A stretch of DNA of 64,000 nucleotides. Source: Pseudonocardia kunmingensis (GTDB lineage: Bacteria; Actinomycetota; Actinomycetes; Mycobacteriales; Pseudonocardiaceae). This document shows positions 37,463 through 47,458 of the stretch, piece by piece (positions within the stretch are counted from its first letter, which is position 1; every line of letters starts with the position of its first letter). The stretch is from the NCBI RefSeq assembly GCF_006716445.1, contig NZ_VFPA01000001.1, forward strand, positions 2,604,001 to 2,668,000, read 5' to 3'. Under the pieces are notes generated by a model. It had not been told where the DNA came from. It saw only the letters and a program-made list of their open reading frames with translations, and ran no database searches. Position numbers and translations under genes: made by a program.

Positions 37463-38242
37463 CTACACCGGCTCCGGCAGCCCGGTGTGCGGGTCACCCG
37501 CCGGACGGGCGAGGAAGAGGTAGTTGCGGTGCGCTGTCCCGACCTCGGTGGCCGGCACCCAGCGGCCGAGCCGCCAGGTGTGCATGCGGTAGCCGTAGCG
37601 CTGCCGCAGCTCGGCAACCAGTCGCTGCGTGCCGTGGCCGTAGCGGTCGAGGTGGCGCTGCTCGATCTCCAGCTGGAGCGCGGGACGGCAGCGCGCGAGG
37701 ACGGAGGCGGCGCCCGCCAGCACGGCCGGCTCGGCTCCCTCCACGTCGACCTTCATGAACGCCACCCGGTCGATGCCCTGCGCGGCGCAGAAGCCGTCGA
37801 CCGTCCGGACGGGGACGCGCAGCGACCGGGAACGTCCTGGCAAGGCGCGTCGGACCCGATCGCCGCCCAGATGCGCCCACCCGTGGATCGGCAGGCCGAA
37901 CCGCACCGGTAGCACCAGCTCGTGCCCGTCGTGCTCGGTCTCGGAGAGGGCGGCGGCGTGCGGTCGGACGACACCGCCGGTGAACCGGGCGCCCGCGCGC
38001 AGCACCCGCGACGGCACCGGCAGCGGCTCGAACGCGTGCACCGCGCCGCTCCGTCCCACCAGCTCGGCGAGCACGTGGCTGTACATCCCGTACGCCGCCC
38101 CGACGTCGAGGCAGACGTCGCCCGGCCGCACCAGGGCCGCCAGTCCGCGCACCTCCGGTTCGGCCAGGCCGGCCGCGGCCGCCGCCCGCAGCAGTGCGCC
38201 GATCGCGGTGGGCCGTCTGCATGCGTCCGTTCCTGTGATCAT
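37463..38242 (-). CDS. FkbM-family SAM-dependent methyltransferase
   Basis: A 259-residue methyltransferase. SAM-binding motif I is DVCLDVGAAYGMYSHVLAEL near residue 42, then VHAFEPLPVPSRVL near 68, and the FkbM signature FMKVDVEGAEPAVLAGAA near 162. FkbM enzymes O-methylate sugars or polyketides. The neighbour is a probable envelope glycosyltransferase, so methylation of a glycan is a reasonable guess. Only six bases separate the convergent stops. Confidence 0.92.
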   Translation of the reverse strand: MITGTDACRRPTAIGALLRAAAAAGLAEPEVRGLAALVRPGDVCLDVGAAYGMYSHVLAELVGRSGAVHAFEPLPVPSRVLRAGARFTGGVVRPHAAALSETEHDGHELVLPVRFGLPIHGWAHLGGDRVRRALPGRSRSLRVPVRTVDGFCAAQGIDRVAFMKVDVEGAEPAVLAGAASVLARCRPALQLEIEQRHLDRYGHGTQRLVAELRQRYGYRMHTWRLGRWVPATEVGTAHRNYLFLARPAGDPHTGLPEPV

Positions 38243-38318
38243 GCGGCGACGCTAGGAACGCGGAGGGTGGCGGCACCTCCCTCCGCGGAGCGCATCCCCG
38301 TTGCCCCCGCAGGGGGAG

Positions 38319-38981
38319 TCAGCGGCCGGGCTCGACGAGCCCGCTCTCGTAGGCGAAGACCACCGCCTGGGCGCGGTCGCGCAGCGCGAGCTTCGCGAAC
38401 AACCGTCCGACGTGCGACTTCACCGTTTCCTCGGCGATCACGAGGTCGGCTGCGACCTCGGCGTTCGACAGGCCGCGGGCGATCAGCCGCAGCACGTCGC
38501 GCTCGCGCGCGGTGAGGCCCGCCAACCGCTGGGCGTCCCGGCGGGTGGCCGGGCGGCGCGCCGCGAACCGCTCGATCATCCGTCGGGTGATCGACGGGGC
38601 CAGCAGGGCGTCGCCCGCCGCCGCCACCCGCACCGCCTCGGCGAGCACCTCAGGCGTGGCGTCCTTCAGCAGGAACCCGCTGACGCCCGCTCGTAGCGCC
38701 TCGTAGACGTAGTCGTCGACGTCGAACGTCGTCAGCATGACGATCCGGGGCCGGTGCACCGCGCCGTCGGCGAGCAGAGTCCGGGCAGCGGCGAGCCCAT
38801 CCAGCTCGGGCATCCGGACGTCCATCAGGACGACATCCGGACGCAGCGCGCGAACCGCGGTCACTGCCTGCACCCCGTCGGCGGCCTCCCCGACCACGGC
38901 GAGGTCCGGTTCGGCGTCGAGCAGCGCGGCGAGACCGGCCCGCACCATCGCCTGGTCGTCGGCGACGAGCACCCGGATCAC
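38319..38981 (-). CDS. NarL/LuxR-type response regulator
   Basis: A 220-residue regulator: receiver (IRVLVADDQAMVRAGLAALL, phospho-Asp in DVVLMDVRMPELDG near residue 54, Lys in GFLLKDATPE near 104) and LuxR HTH (LTARERDVLRLIARGLSNAEV, then VAEETVKSHV-like IAEETVKSHVGRLFAKL). The GTG overlaps the kinase stop as GTGA. It resembles the DesR/LiaR group paired with membrane NarL-type kinases. Target genes are unknown. Confidence 0.95.
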   Translation of the reverse strand: MIRVLVADDQAMVRAGLAALLDAEPDLAVVGEAADGVQAVTAVRALRPDVVLMDVRMPELDGLAAARTLLADGAVHRPRIVMLTTFDVDDYVYEALRAGVSGFLLKDATPEVLAEAVRVAAAGDALLAPSITRRMIERFAARRPATRRDAQRLAGLTARERDVLRLIARGLSNAEVAADLVIAEETVKSHVGRLFAKLALRDRAQAVVFAYESGLVEPGR

Positions 38982-40177
38982 GACAGCATCCGCAGCGGCA
39001 ACTCGGCGCGCACCCGGAACCCGCCCGACGGCGTCGGCCCGGCCACGCACGCCCCGCCGAGCAACCGCGCCCGCTCGCGCATCCCGTCGAGCCCGTGACC
39101 ACCGCTCACGCCCGGAGCGGAGGGCCCCGGCGGCGGGTCGTTGACGACCTCGACGACGAGCTGCGTGCCGCCCTCGTCGGGCCCGACGCGGACGTGCACG
39201 CGGGCTCCGGTCGCGTGCCGACTCACGTTGCTGAGCGCCTCCTGCACGATGCGGTAGGCCGAGACGGCAGCCGCCGCCGGTACGCCGGACGGCTCGGCCA
39301 CCGACAGCGCGACGGAGCTGCCCGCACCGCGCGTCCGCTCGGCGAGGCGGGACAGGTCGCCGAGGCCGGGCTGCGGCTCCAGCTCCGGACCCGTGTCGTC
39401 GCGCAGTACGCCGAGCAGCTGGCGCAGCTCGCCCAGCGCCTCACGCGCCCCCGTGCCCAGGTCGGCGAACTCCCGCGCCGCGGCATCGGACACGTCCGGA
39501 ATGCGGCGCGACGCGCTCACCGCGCGAACCGCGATCACCGACATGTGGTGCGCGACGACGTCGTGCAGCTCGCGCGCGATGCGGTCGCGCTCGTCCTGCA
39601 CACGCCGCTGCGCGCCGTCGGCGATCCAGCGCAGAGCGCGCGCGTGCCGCTCCTTCTGCCGGATGCCCAGCAGCGCCGCGACCACCAGCAGGGCCGCCCA
39701 CGTCCACAGCTCGGCCGGTAGCGGCACCCGCCCCACGGCCAGGACGAACACCACTCCGCTCGCGACGACTCCCGCCAGCGCGACGACGACGGCCCGCACC
39801 GGGAGCGCGAAGCCGATCGTGTAGGCGGCGGCGAGCTGGGGCGGCGCGGCGTTCAGGAACCACGGCGGGGACACGACTTCTCGAGGCAGGGCAGCCACCA
39901 GCACGAACGCCATCACCAGGTTGAGCACGCCGGCGGCCAGCCCCGCGGCGAGCGGGAGACGCTGAGCGAGCAGCGCCGGCAGGCAGATGCCGACCGCGAG
40001 CAGCGCCGCCAGCCACGACCGCGGGCCCGCGGGTGGGAACACGACCAGCGACGCCGCGAGGGCGAAGGTGGCGATCACGAGGAACGGCCAGGCCGGCAGC
40101 ACCGGCCGGCACACCCCGTCCGGCGTGCCGATGGCGTTGGGCAACCGGGCACGCCACGCCGTGACCCACCCCCGCAT
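38978..40177 (-). CDS. NarL/DesK-type membrane sensor histidine kinase
   Basis: A 399-residue kinase. Five or six N-terminal membrane helices (about residues 25-170) form the sensor with no large external domain. The HisKA_3 helix RIARELHDVVAHHMSVIAVRA lies near 205, the ATPase N-box QEALSNVSRHATGA near 310, and the G-box GHGLDGMRERARLLGG near 365. The start is taken at the ATG at 40177; an in-frame ATG at 40249 adds 24 residues rich in Arg and Gly. Paired with the following regulator. The signal is unknown; membrane or cell-wall stress is common for this architecture. Confidence 0.93.
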   Translation of the reverse strand: MRGWVTAWRARLPNAIGTPDGVCRPVLPAWPFLVIATFALAASLVVFPPAGPRSWLAALLAVGICLPALLAQRLPLAAGLAAGVLNLVMAFVLVAALPREVVSPPWFLNAAPPQLAAAYTIGFALPVRAVVVALAGVVASGVVFVLAVGRVPLPAELWTWAALLVVAALLGIRQKERHARALRWIADGAQRRVQDERDRIARELHDVVAHHMSVIAVRAVSASRRIPDVSDAAAREFADLGTGAREALGELRQLLGVLRDDTGPELEPQPGLGDLSRLAERTRGAGSSVALSVAEPSGVPAAAAVSAYRIVQEALSNVSRHATGARVHVRVGPDEGGTQLVVEVVNDPPPGPSAPGVSGGHGLDGMRERARLLGGACVAGPTPSGGFRVRAELPLRMLS

Positions 40178-40279
40178 CGCCCGTGGCACCCCCCTATTCG
40201 ACCATCCGCGACCGATCGGGCAGAACCGTCCACGTGCGCCGGGTCCCACGAAGGTGAAGTCGTCCTAGGCTGCGCCGTC

Positions 40280-40891
40280 ATGCGCTTCTACGCCGAGCGT
40301 CCCGCCCGCGCGTCCCTCCAGCTGCTGGCCGACCTGCTGGCCGTCGGCTGGGTCGTGGCGTGCGTGCTGGTGGCGCGCGCGGCCCACGGCCTGATCCTGC
40401 GCCTGCAGGAACCGGCGCGGGCGATCGCCGGGGCGGGCGACTCCATCCGCGGCGCGTTCGACGACGCCGCCCGCACCGCGTCCGAGGTGCCGTTCGTCGG
40501 CGACGACCTCGCCCGGGCCCTCGCGACCGGCACCGGAGCGGGCGACTCGCTGGCCACCGCCGGCCAGGAGCAGGTGGAGGCGGTCGCCGCCGTCGCCCTC
40601 GGCACCGGCGTCGCCGTCGTGCTGCTCGGCGCGCTCCCGGTGCTCGCAGTGTGGCTGCCGCTGCGGCTGCGCTACGCGCGGCTGGCCCGCTCCGCCGTCA
40701 CCGCCCGCGCCGTCGACACCGACCTGCTCGCACTGCGCGCCATCGCCCGCAGACCGGTGCGGCGGCTGCTCGAGGTCTCGCCCGACCCGGCCGCCGCGTG
40801 GCGGCGCGACGACCGGGGCGTCGTGCGCGACCTGGCGGCACTGGAACTGCGCAGCCTCGGCCTGCGCGCCTCGAGGACCCCGCCGGACTGA
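40280..40891 (+). CDS. Hypothetical membrane protein, two helices
   Basis: A 203-residue protein with a membrane helix near residues 15-40 (LLADLLAVGWVVACVLVARA), a helical extracytoplasmic segment of about 75 residues (AIAGAGDSIRGAFDDAARTA), a second helix near 105-130 (ALGTGVAVVLLGALPVLAVWL), and an Arg-rich cytoplasmic tail. It resembles uncharacterised actinobacterial membrane proteins; no enzyme motif is visible. Convergent with the GerMN lipoprotein gene. Confidence 0.8.
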   Translation: MRFYAERPARASLQLLADLLAVGWVVACVLVARAAHGLILRLQEPARAIAGAGDSIRGAFDDAARTASEVPFVGDDLARALATGTGAGDSLATAGQEQVEAVAAVALGTGVAVVLLGALPVLAVWLPLRLRYARLARSAVTARAVDTDLLALRAIARRPVRRLLEVSPDPAAAWRRDDRGVVRDLAALELRSLGLRASRTPPD

Positions 40892-40907
40892 ACCTCCGGC
40901 GGGACCG

Positions 40908-41846
40908 TCAGCCGGCCACCGTGAACGCCTTGTCGTCGGTCAGCACGGGGCGCCCCTCGCCGCCGGACGGGTCGTCCTCGCGGACGCGGACCGTGTAGTC
41001 GCCGGGCTCCAGCGTCACCGTGAACGCGAACGGCGCGAACCGCTGGCCCTCGCTCGTGCTCGCGAACCCCTTCTGCACGAGGGCGCCGTCCTGCAACACC
41101 TCCCAGAGCACCGTGGCCTCGAAGACCGCGGCCTCGCCGCTGACCTCGACCGCGCGCCCGACCTGCGCGCCGTCGACCGGGGCGTCGATCTGCACGAGGG
41201 AGCGCAGCGCGTAGGGGTCGCCGCGCTCCACGGGAGCGGAGGTGTCGACCGCCCCCCACAGCTCGGGCACGGGCTGCCCGTCGACCAGGATCCGCACGGG
41301 CGCGCTCGACCGGAGCGCGCCCTGCACGGTGAACACCAGCTGCTGCACCGTGAGCTCGGCGAGGGCGGTGCCCACCTGCGCCGACCCGACCCCCGCGAGG
41401 TCGACGACGATGACGCCCGCGTCCTGCGTGACGGGAGCGCGCAGCGTGGTGCCCGCGGGCCAGTGCGAGCGGTAGTCCGGGTCCGCACCGGTGGGGTTCG
41501 CCAGCATCTCGCGCACCGCGGCGCTCGCCGGGTCGCGGGTGGCGACGCGGTGGAACTCGCGCTGCAGGCGGTGGCCGGCGGCCGTCTCGTTCACGTAGTA
41601 CACGGGCACCGCGACCTGCGGCCCTCCGTCGCCGGACCCGGGCGGCGGCACCGGGGACGGGGTGGGCCCGGTCGTGGGGGAGGGCGACGGCGTCGGTCCG
41701 GGGGTCGGGGCCTCGGACGGGGTGGACCTGGGTGGGACGTCCGGGGTCACCCGGTCCACGGCGTCGGGCTCGGCACCGCACCCGGTGACGAGCGCGAGCA
41801 GCGCGGCAGCGGACAGGGCGAGCGTCGCACCCCGGCGCGCGACCAT
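40908..41846 (-). CDS. GerMN and Gmad2 domain lipoprotein
   Basis: A 312-residue exported lipoprotein. The signal peptide ends in lipobox LVTGC near residue 23, then a Pro/Thr/Ser-rich wall-spanning linker (about 30-70). The GerMN domain (about 78-190: VAVPVYYVNETAAGHRLQREF, EMLANPTGADPDYRS, VIVVDLAG) and an immunoglobulin-like Gmad2 domain (about 215-310: VQIDAPVDGAQVGRAVEVSG) follow. These domains occur in sporulation proteins, but in non-sporing actinobacteria they form cell-surface lipoproteins, one known case being linked to two-component kinases (LpqB). The ATG follows GGAGGTGATC. Confidence 0.92.
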   Translation of the reverse strand: MVARRGATLALSAAALLALVTGCGAEPDAVDRVTPDVPPRSTPSEAPTPGPTPSPSPTTGPTPSPVPPPGSGDGGPQVAVPVYYVNETAAGHRLQREFHRVATRDPASAAVREMLANPTGADPDYRSHWPAGTTLRAPVTQDAGVIVVDLAGVGSAQVGTALAELTVQQLVFTVQGALRSSAPVRILVDGQPVPELWGAVDTSAPVERGDPYALRSLVQIDAPVDGAQVGRAVEVSGEAAVFEATVLWEVLQDGALVQKGFASTSEGQRFAPFAFTVTLEPGDYTVRVREDDPSGGEGRPVLTDDKAFTVAG

Positions 41847-41934
41847 CCGATCACCTCCGCGGCCCAGGTTGCCGCGCCCGCGACGCGTCACCCGTTCGGC
41901 ACGCCGGACCCGCTCGGGTGGCAGTCTCCGGCGC

Positions 41935-42456
41935 ATGCCGCTGTTCTCCTTCGAGGGCCTCTCCCCGACCGTCCACCCCGACGCCTTCATCGCCCCCACG
42001 GCAACGCTGGTGGGCGACGTGCGCATCGAGGCGCACGCCTCGGTCTGGTACAACGCCGTGCTGCGCGCCGACTTCGGCCCGATCGTCGTGCGCGAGGGGG
42101 CGAACGTGCAGGACGGCTCCGTGCTGCACGGCGGCAACGACCCGGTCACGGAGATCGGCGCCGGCGCGACGGTCGGCCACCTGTGCGTCGTGCACGGCTG
42201 CGTCATCGGTGCGGAGGCGCTCATCGGCAACGGCGCCACCGTCCAGGACGGCGCCCGGATCGGCGCCCGCTGCCTGATCGGGGCGGGTGCGACGGTGCCG
42301 CCGAACGCCGTGGTGCCCGACGGCCGGCTCGTGCTGGGCCCCGCGGGGCGCGAGAAGGGGCCGCTGACGGAGTCCGCGCGGTGGTGGGTGGACGGCAACC
42401 CCGGCACCTACCAGGAGCTCGCGCGACGGCACCGCGACGGGGTGGCGCCTGCCTGA
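41935..42456 (+). CDS. Gamma-class carbonic anhydrase-like hexapeptide protein
   Basis: A 173-residue left-handed beta-helix protein. Hexapeptide repeats run from residue 20 to 135 (ATLVGDVRIEAHASVWYNAVLRAD, GANVQDGSVLHG, GATVGHLCVVHGCVIG). The three zinc histidines of gamma carbonic anhydrases are visible in SVLHGG and GHLCVVHG. It belongs to the YrdA/PaaY subgroup, whose carbonic anhydrase activity is often weak. Monocistronic; a promoter and operator region for the next gene follows. Confidence 0.92.
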   Translation: MPLFSFEGLSPTVHPDAFIAPTATLVGDVRIEAHASVWYNAVLRADFGPIVVREGANVQDGSVLHGGNDPVTEIGAGATVGHLCVVHGCVIGAEALIGNGATVQDGARIGARCLIGAGATVPPNAVVPDGRLVLGPAGREKGPLTESARWWVDGNPGTYQELARRHRDGVAPA

Positions 42457-42475
42457 GTGCGAGGTCACAGGAAAA

Positions 42476-42525
42476 TCAGTTGTATGGCACAACCAACGAA
42501 AAGTATGCTTGCACGGTACAACTGA
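42476..42525. promoter_or_regulatory. Promoter and palindromic operators of the DHA2 exporter
   Basis: A -35-like TTGTAT (42480-42485) and a -10 TATGCT (42504-42509) are 18 bases apart. The palindrome GTTGT-ATGGC-ACAAC (42479-42493) covers the -35. Longer arms TCAGTTGTA (42476-42484) and TACAACTGA (42517-42525) flank the whole promoter. MarR- or TetR-type repression is likely, but no regulator gene is adjacent. Confidence 0.75.
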
Positions 42526-42558
42526 TCTGACCCGCAGCACGAGAGGCGCGACCTCCTC

Positions 42559-44091
42559 ATGACCACCGCCACCGCCGAGAACCCGGCGCAGCCCCGCGCG
42601 ACCGCGCTCGACGAGCCCGTCCGCAGCCGCCGCGAGATCCTCACGGCGCTGAGCGGCCTGCTGCTCGCGATGTTCGTCGCGATCCTGTCCAGCACGATCG
42701 TCGCCAACGCGCTGCCCACGATCGTCGCCGATCTGCGCGGCACGCAGACCGGCTACACCTGGGTGGTCACCGCGACCCTGCTCACCACCACCGCCACCAC
42801 GCCGATCTGGGGCAAGCTCTCCGACCTGTTCAGCAAGAAGCTGCTGGTCCAGATCGCGATCATCATCTTCATCGTCGGCTCGGTCGGCGCAGGCCTCGCC
42901 GGGTCGATGGGCACGCTGATCGGCTGGCGCGCCGTCCAGGGCATCGGCGCGGGCGGCCTGCAGGCCCTCGCGCAGGTCGTGATCGCCGCGCTCATCCCGC
43001 CCCGCGAACGCGGCCGCTACTCCGGCTACCTCGGCTCGGTGCTCGCCGCGGCCACCGTCTCCGGGCCGCTCGCGGGCGGCCTGCTCGTCAGCACGCCCGC
43101 CCTGGGCTGGCGGTGGTGCTTCTTCGTCGGCGTGCCGGTCGGGCTGGTCGCACTGGCCGTGCTGCAGCGCACCCTGCACGTGCCGACCACGCCGCGCGAG
43201 GTGCACCTCGACTACGCGGGCGCCGCACTGATCTCGGGCGGCGTGTCCGTCCTGCTGGTGTGGGTGTCGCTCGCCGGAGAGCAGTTCGCGTGGAGCTCCC
43301 CGATCTCGCTCACGCTGGCCGCGCTCGGCGCGCTGACGCTCGCCGCGGCCGTCCTCGTGGAGCGGCGGGCGGTCGAACCGGTGGTGCCGCTCTGGCTGTT
43401 CCGCGAGCGCACCGTCGTGCTGTCCGTGGCCGCCAGCCTCGTGGTCGGGATGGTGATGTTCGGCGGCTCGGTGTTCCTCGGGCAGTACTTCCAGATCGCC
43501 CGCTCCTACGACGCCACCACCGCGGGCCTGCTCACGCTGCCCCTGATCGGCGGGCTCCTCGTCGCGTCGACCGGATCCGGCCAGCTGATCAGCCGGTTCG
43601 GGCGCTGGAAGCCCTACCTGCTCGCCGGCGCGGCCATGATCACCGCCGGGCTGGCGCTGATGTCGACGGTCGACCACACCACCCCCGTCCCGCTCGTCGG
43701 CGCCTTCCTCGTGGTGCTCGGCCTCGGGCTCGGCATGACCATGCAGAACCTGGTGCTGGCCGTGCAGAACACCGTGGACGTCGGCGACGTGGGCGCCGCC
43801 AGCTCACTGGTGGCGTTCCTGCGCTCGCTGGGCGGGACGGTCGGCGTCACGGTGCTCAGCGTGGTGCTCAGCCACCGGGTGTCCGCCCTGCTCGACGGCG
43901 GGACCACCGGCACCGGGCTCTCCGACCTCGCCGCGCTCCCGCCGGCACAGGCCGAGGCGGTGCGTGCCGCCTACGGCGACGCCGTGGGCACGGTCTTCGG
44001 GATCTCCGCGGTGGCGTCGCTGCTGACGCTGGCGGCAGTGCTCCTGATCAAGGAGGTCCCACTCCGCACGACGGTCGCCCGAAAGGCCTGA
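42559..44091 (+). CDS. MFS drug exporter, DHA2 (14-TM) family
   Basis: A 510-residue proton-driven exporter with about 14 membrane segments. Motif C and the DHA hallmarks are seen: LDEPVRSRREIL tail, VANALPTIVADL near residue 50, motif A GKLSDLFSKKLL near 90, GWRAVQGIGAGGLQALAQ near 122, and GSVLAAATVSGPLAGGLL near 150. Relatives pump antibiotics, dyes and biocides. The promoter has strong palindromes that flank the -10 and -35, implying substrate-inducible repression by an unlinked regulator. A family A palindrome follows the stop. Confidence 0.95.
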   Translation: MTTATAENPAQPRATALDEPVRSRREILTALSGLLLAMFVAILSSTIVANALPTIVADLRGTQTGYTWVVTATLLTTTATTPIWGKLSDLFSKKLLVQIAIIIFIVGSVGAGLAGSMGTLIGWRAVQGIGAGGLQALAQVVIAALIPPRERGRYSGYLGSVLAAATVSGPLAGGLLVSTPALGWRWCFFVGVPVGLVALAVLQRTLHVPTTPREVHLDYAGAALISGGVSVLLVWVSLAGEQFAWSSPISLTLAALGALTLAAAVLVERRAVEPVVPLWLFRERTVVLSVAASLVVGMVMFGGSVFLGQYFQIARSYDATTAGLLTLPLIGGLLVASTGSGQLISRFGRWKPYLLAGAAMITAGLALMSTVDHTTPVPLVGAFLVVLGLGLGMTMQNLVLAVQNTVDVGDVGAASSLVAFLRSLGGTVGVTVLSVVLSHRVSALLDGGTTGTGLSDLAALPPAQAEAVRAAYGDAVGTVFGISAVASLLTLAAVLLIKEVPLRTTVARKA

Positions 44092-44097
44092 CGACCA

Positions 44098-44158
44098 GCA
44101 CCTTGGAGCCGTACTGCTGTTCCAACGCCCGGATTTCAGCAGTATGGCTCCAAGGTGC
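44098..44158. repeat. Palindromic intergenic repeat, family A copy 4
   Basis: 22-bp arms (44098-44119 and 44137-44158) with one mismatch and a 17-base loop: the best-preserved copy. It lies between the convergent MFS and thiG genes, 7 bases after the MFS stop and 4 bases from the thiG stop. Confidence 0.92.
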
Positions 44159-44161
44159 GGG

Positions 44162-46293
<2,132 letters not shown>

Positions 46294-46297
46294 CTCC

Positions 46298-46386
46298 GCT
46301 CCCTGCGCCGGCATGACCCGGATCAGGTTCGACGGTCGGGATCTGTTCCGATCCCCTCTCAGCCCGCCGTACGGGCTCCCGTGCGT
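46298..46386 (-). ncRNA. TPP riboswitch (THI element) before thiO
   Basis: Read on the minus strand it shows the classic THI box order: ACGGGAGCCC, CGGGCTGAGAGGG, GACCGTCGAACCTGATCCGG, GTCATGCCGGCGCAGGGA. The CTGAGAG and ACCTGATC cores contact thiamine pyrophosphate. It ends a few bases before the thiO ribosome site, so translational control is likely. Confidence 0.97.
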
Positions 46387-46495
46387 CACCTGCCGTCCAC
46401 CCTACGCCCTGTGGGACGACCTTCGCCTTCGCTCCGGCGGTCCGCCCGTCGCGCTGGCTCCCCCGATCTCGACGCGGCGCGTAGCGTCACCGGGC

Positions 46496-47164
46496 GTGCC
46501 TGCTCTCGACGGCGCCACCGTGCGCAAGCGCCTGGACGACGCCCGCCTCTACCTCTGCACCGGCGCCCGCCGCCGCACCGGCGACCTCGCCGCGTTCGCC
46601 GACGCCGCCCTCGCCGGCGGCGTCGACATCGTCCAGCTGCGTGACAAGGGCCCGGACGGGCCGCTGGAGGCCCGCGAGGAGCTGGCCGCGCTCGAGGTGC
46701 TCGCCGAGGCGTGCGCCCGGCACGGGGCCCTGCTCGCGGTGAACGACCGCGCCGACGTCGCCCTCGCCGCCGGCGCCGACGTCCTGCACCTCGGCCAGGA
46801 CGACCTGCCCGTCCACTGGGCCCGGAAGGTCGTGGGCGAGGAGGTCGTGATCGGGCGCTCGTCGCACAGCCCGGACGAGACCGCGACGGCCGCCGCCGAA
46901 CCCGGCGTCGACTACTTCTGCGTGGGCCCCTGCTGGCCCACCCCCACCAAACCCGGCCGCCCGGCGCCGGGCCTGGACCTCGTGCGCGAAGTCGCAGGCC
47001 GCGGGCCGTCCCGCCCGTGGTTCGCGATCGGCGGCATCGACCACGACCGCCTCGACGAGGTGCTCGCCGCCGGCGCCGAGCGGATCGTCGTGGTGCGGGC
47101 CATCACCGAGGCCGAGGACCCGCGGGCGGCCGCCGCGGCGTTCGCGGCGAAGCTGCGACCCTGA
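46496..47164 (+). CDS. thiE: Thiamine phosphate synthase ThiE
   Basis: A 222-residue TIM-barrel enzyme that joins thiazole phosphate to hydroxymethylpyrimidine pyrophosphate. Motifs: [20 protein letters not shown] near residue 40, [22 protein letters not shown] near 80, GRSSHSPDE near 122, the phosphate loop [18 protein letters not shown] near 142, and [14 protein letters not shown] near 180. GTG start at 46496, divergent from thiO, which lies across the riboswitch. No riboswitch was seen on this strand. Confidence 0.95.
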   Translation: MPALDGATVRKRLDDARLYLCTGARRRTGDLAAFADAALAGGVDIVQLRDKGPDGPLEAREELAALEVLAEACARHGALLAVNDRADVALAAGADVLHLGQDDLPVHWARKVVGEEVVIGRSSHSPDETATAAAEPGVDYFCVGPCWPTPTKPGRPAPGLDLVREVAGRGPSRPWFAIGGIDHDRLDEVLAAGAERIVVVRAITEAEDPRAAAAAFAAKLRP

Positions 47165-47186
47165 CACGGGCGCTCCCGGCGACCGC

Positions 47187-47251
47187 TGATCGTTCCGAGA
47201 TCCACCCCGAGCGCCCTCGCGGGGCGGATCCGTGGATGTCGGAACGATCAG
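47187..47251. repeat. Long intergenic palindrome after thiE
   Basis: Arms CTGATCGTTCCGA (47187-47199) and its exact complement (47239-47251), with an inner GATCC-ACCCCG / CGGGGC-GGATC pairing. It starts 23 bases after the thiE stop. A different sequence from families A-C. Confidence 0.85.
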
Positions 47252-47317
47252 GACCGCGTCGGTGACGGGCGCGGTGTGACCCGCACGCAGGGCTCTCGCG
47301 TCCGCGCATTCACGGGG

Positions 47318-47379
47318 TGATCGCCAGGAGTGGTGTGAGGGCGACAGATCTGTCGCTCTCACACCATTTCTGCTGATCA
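47318..47379. repeat. Palindromic intergenic repeat, family C copy 1
   Basis: TGATC at both ends, with core arms TGGTGTGAG-GGCGACAGA and TCTGTCGC-TCTCACACCA. Related copy at 56644-56704. With the previous palindrome it fills the gap between thiE and the next membrane protein. Confidence 0.85.
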
Positions 47380-47458
47380 TGGCCATCGCGTTCCGCGGAA
47401 CGCGCCCGTCCCCGAGCTGTAAGGACCATCCGGCCGGGCGCGCCGCTACCGTCCTCGC

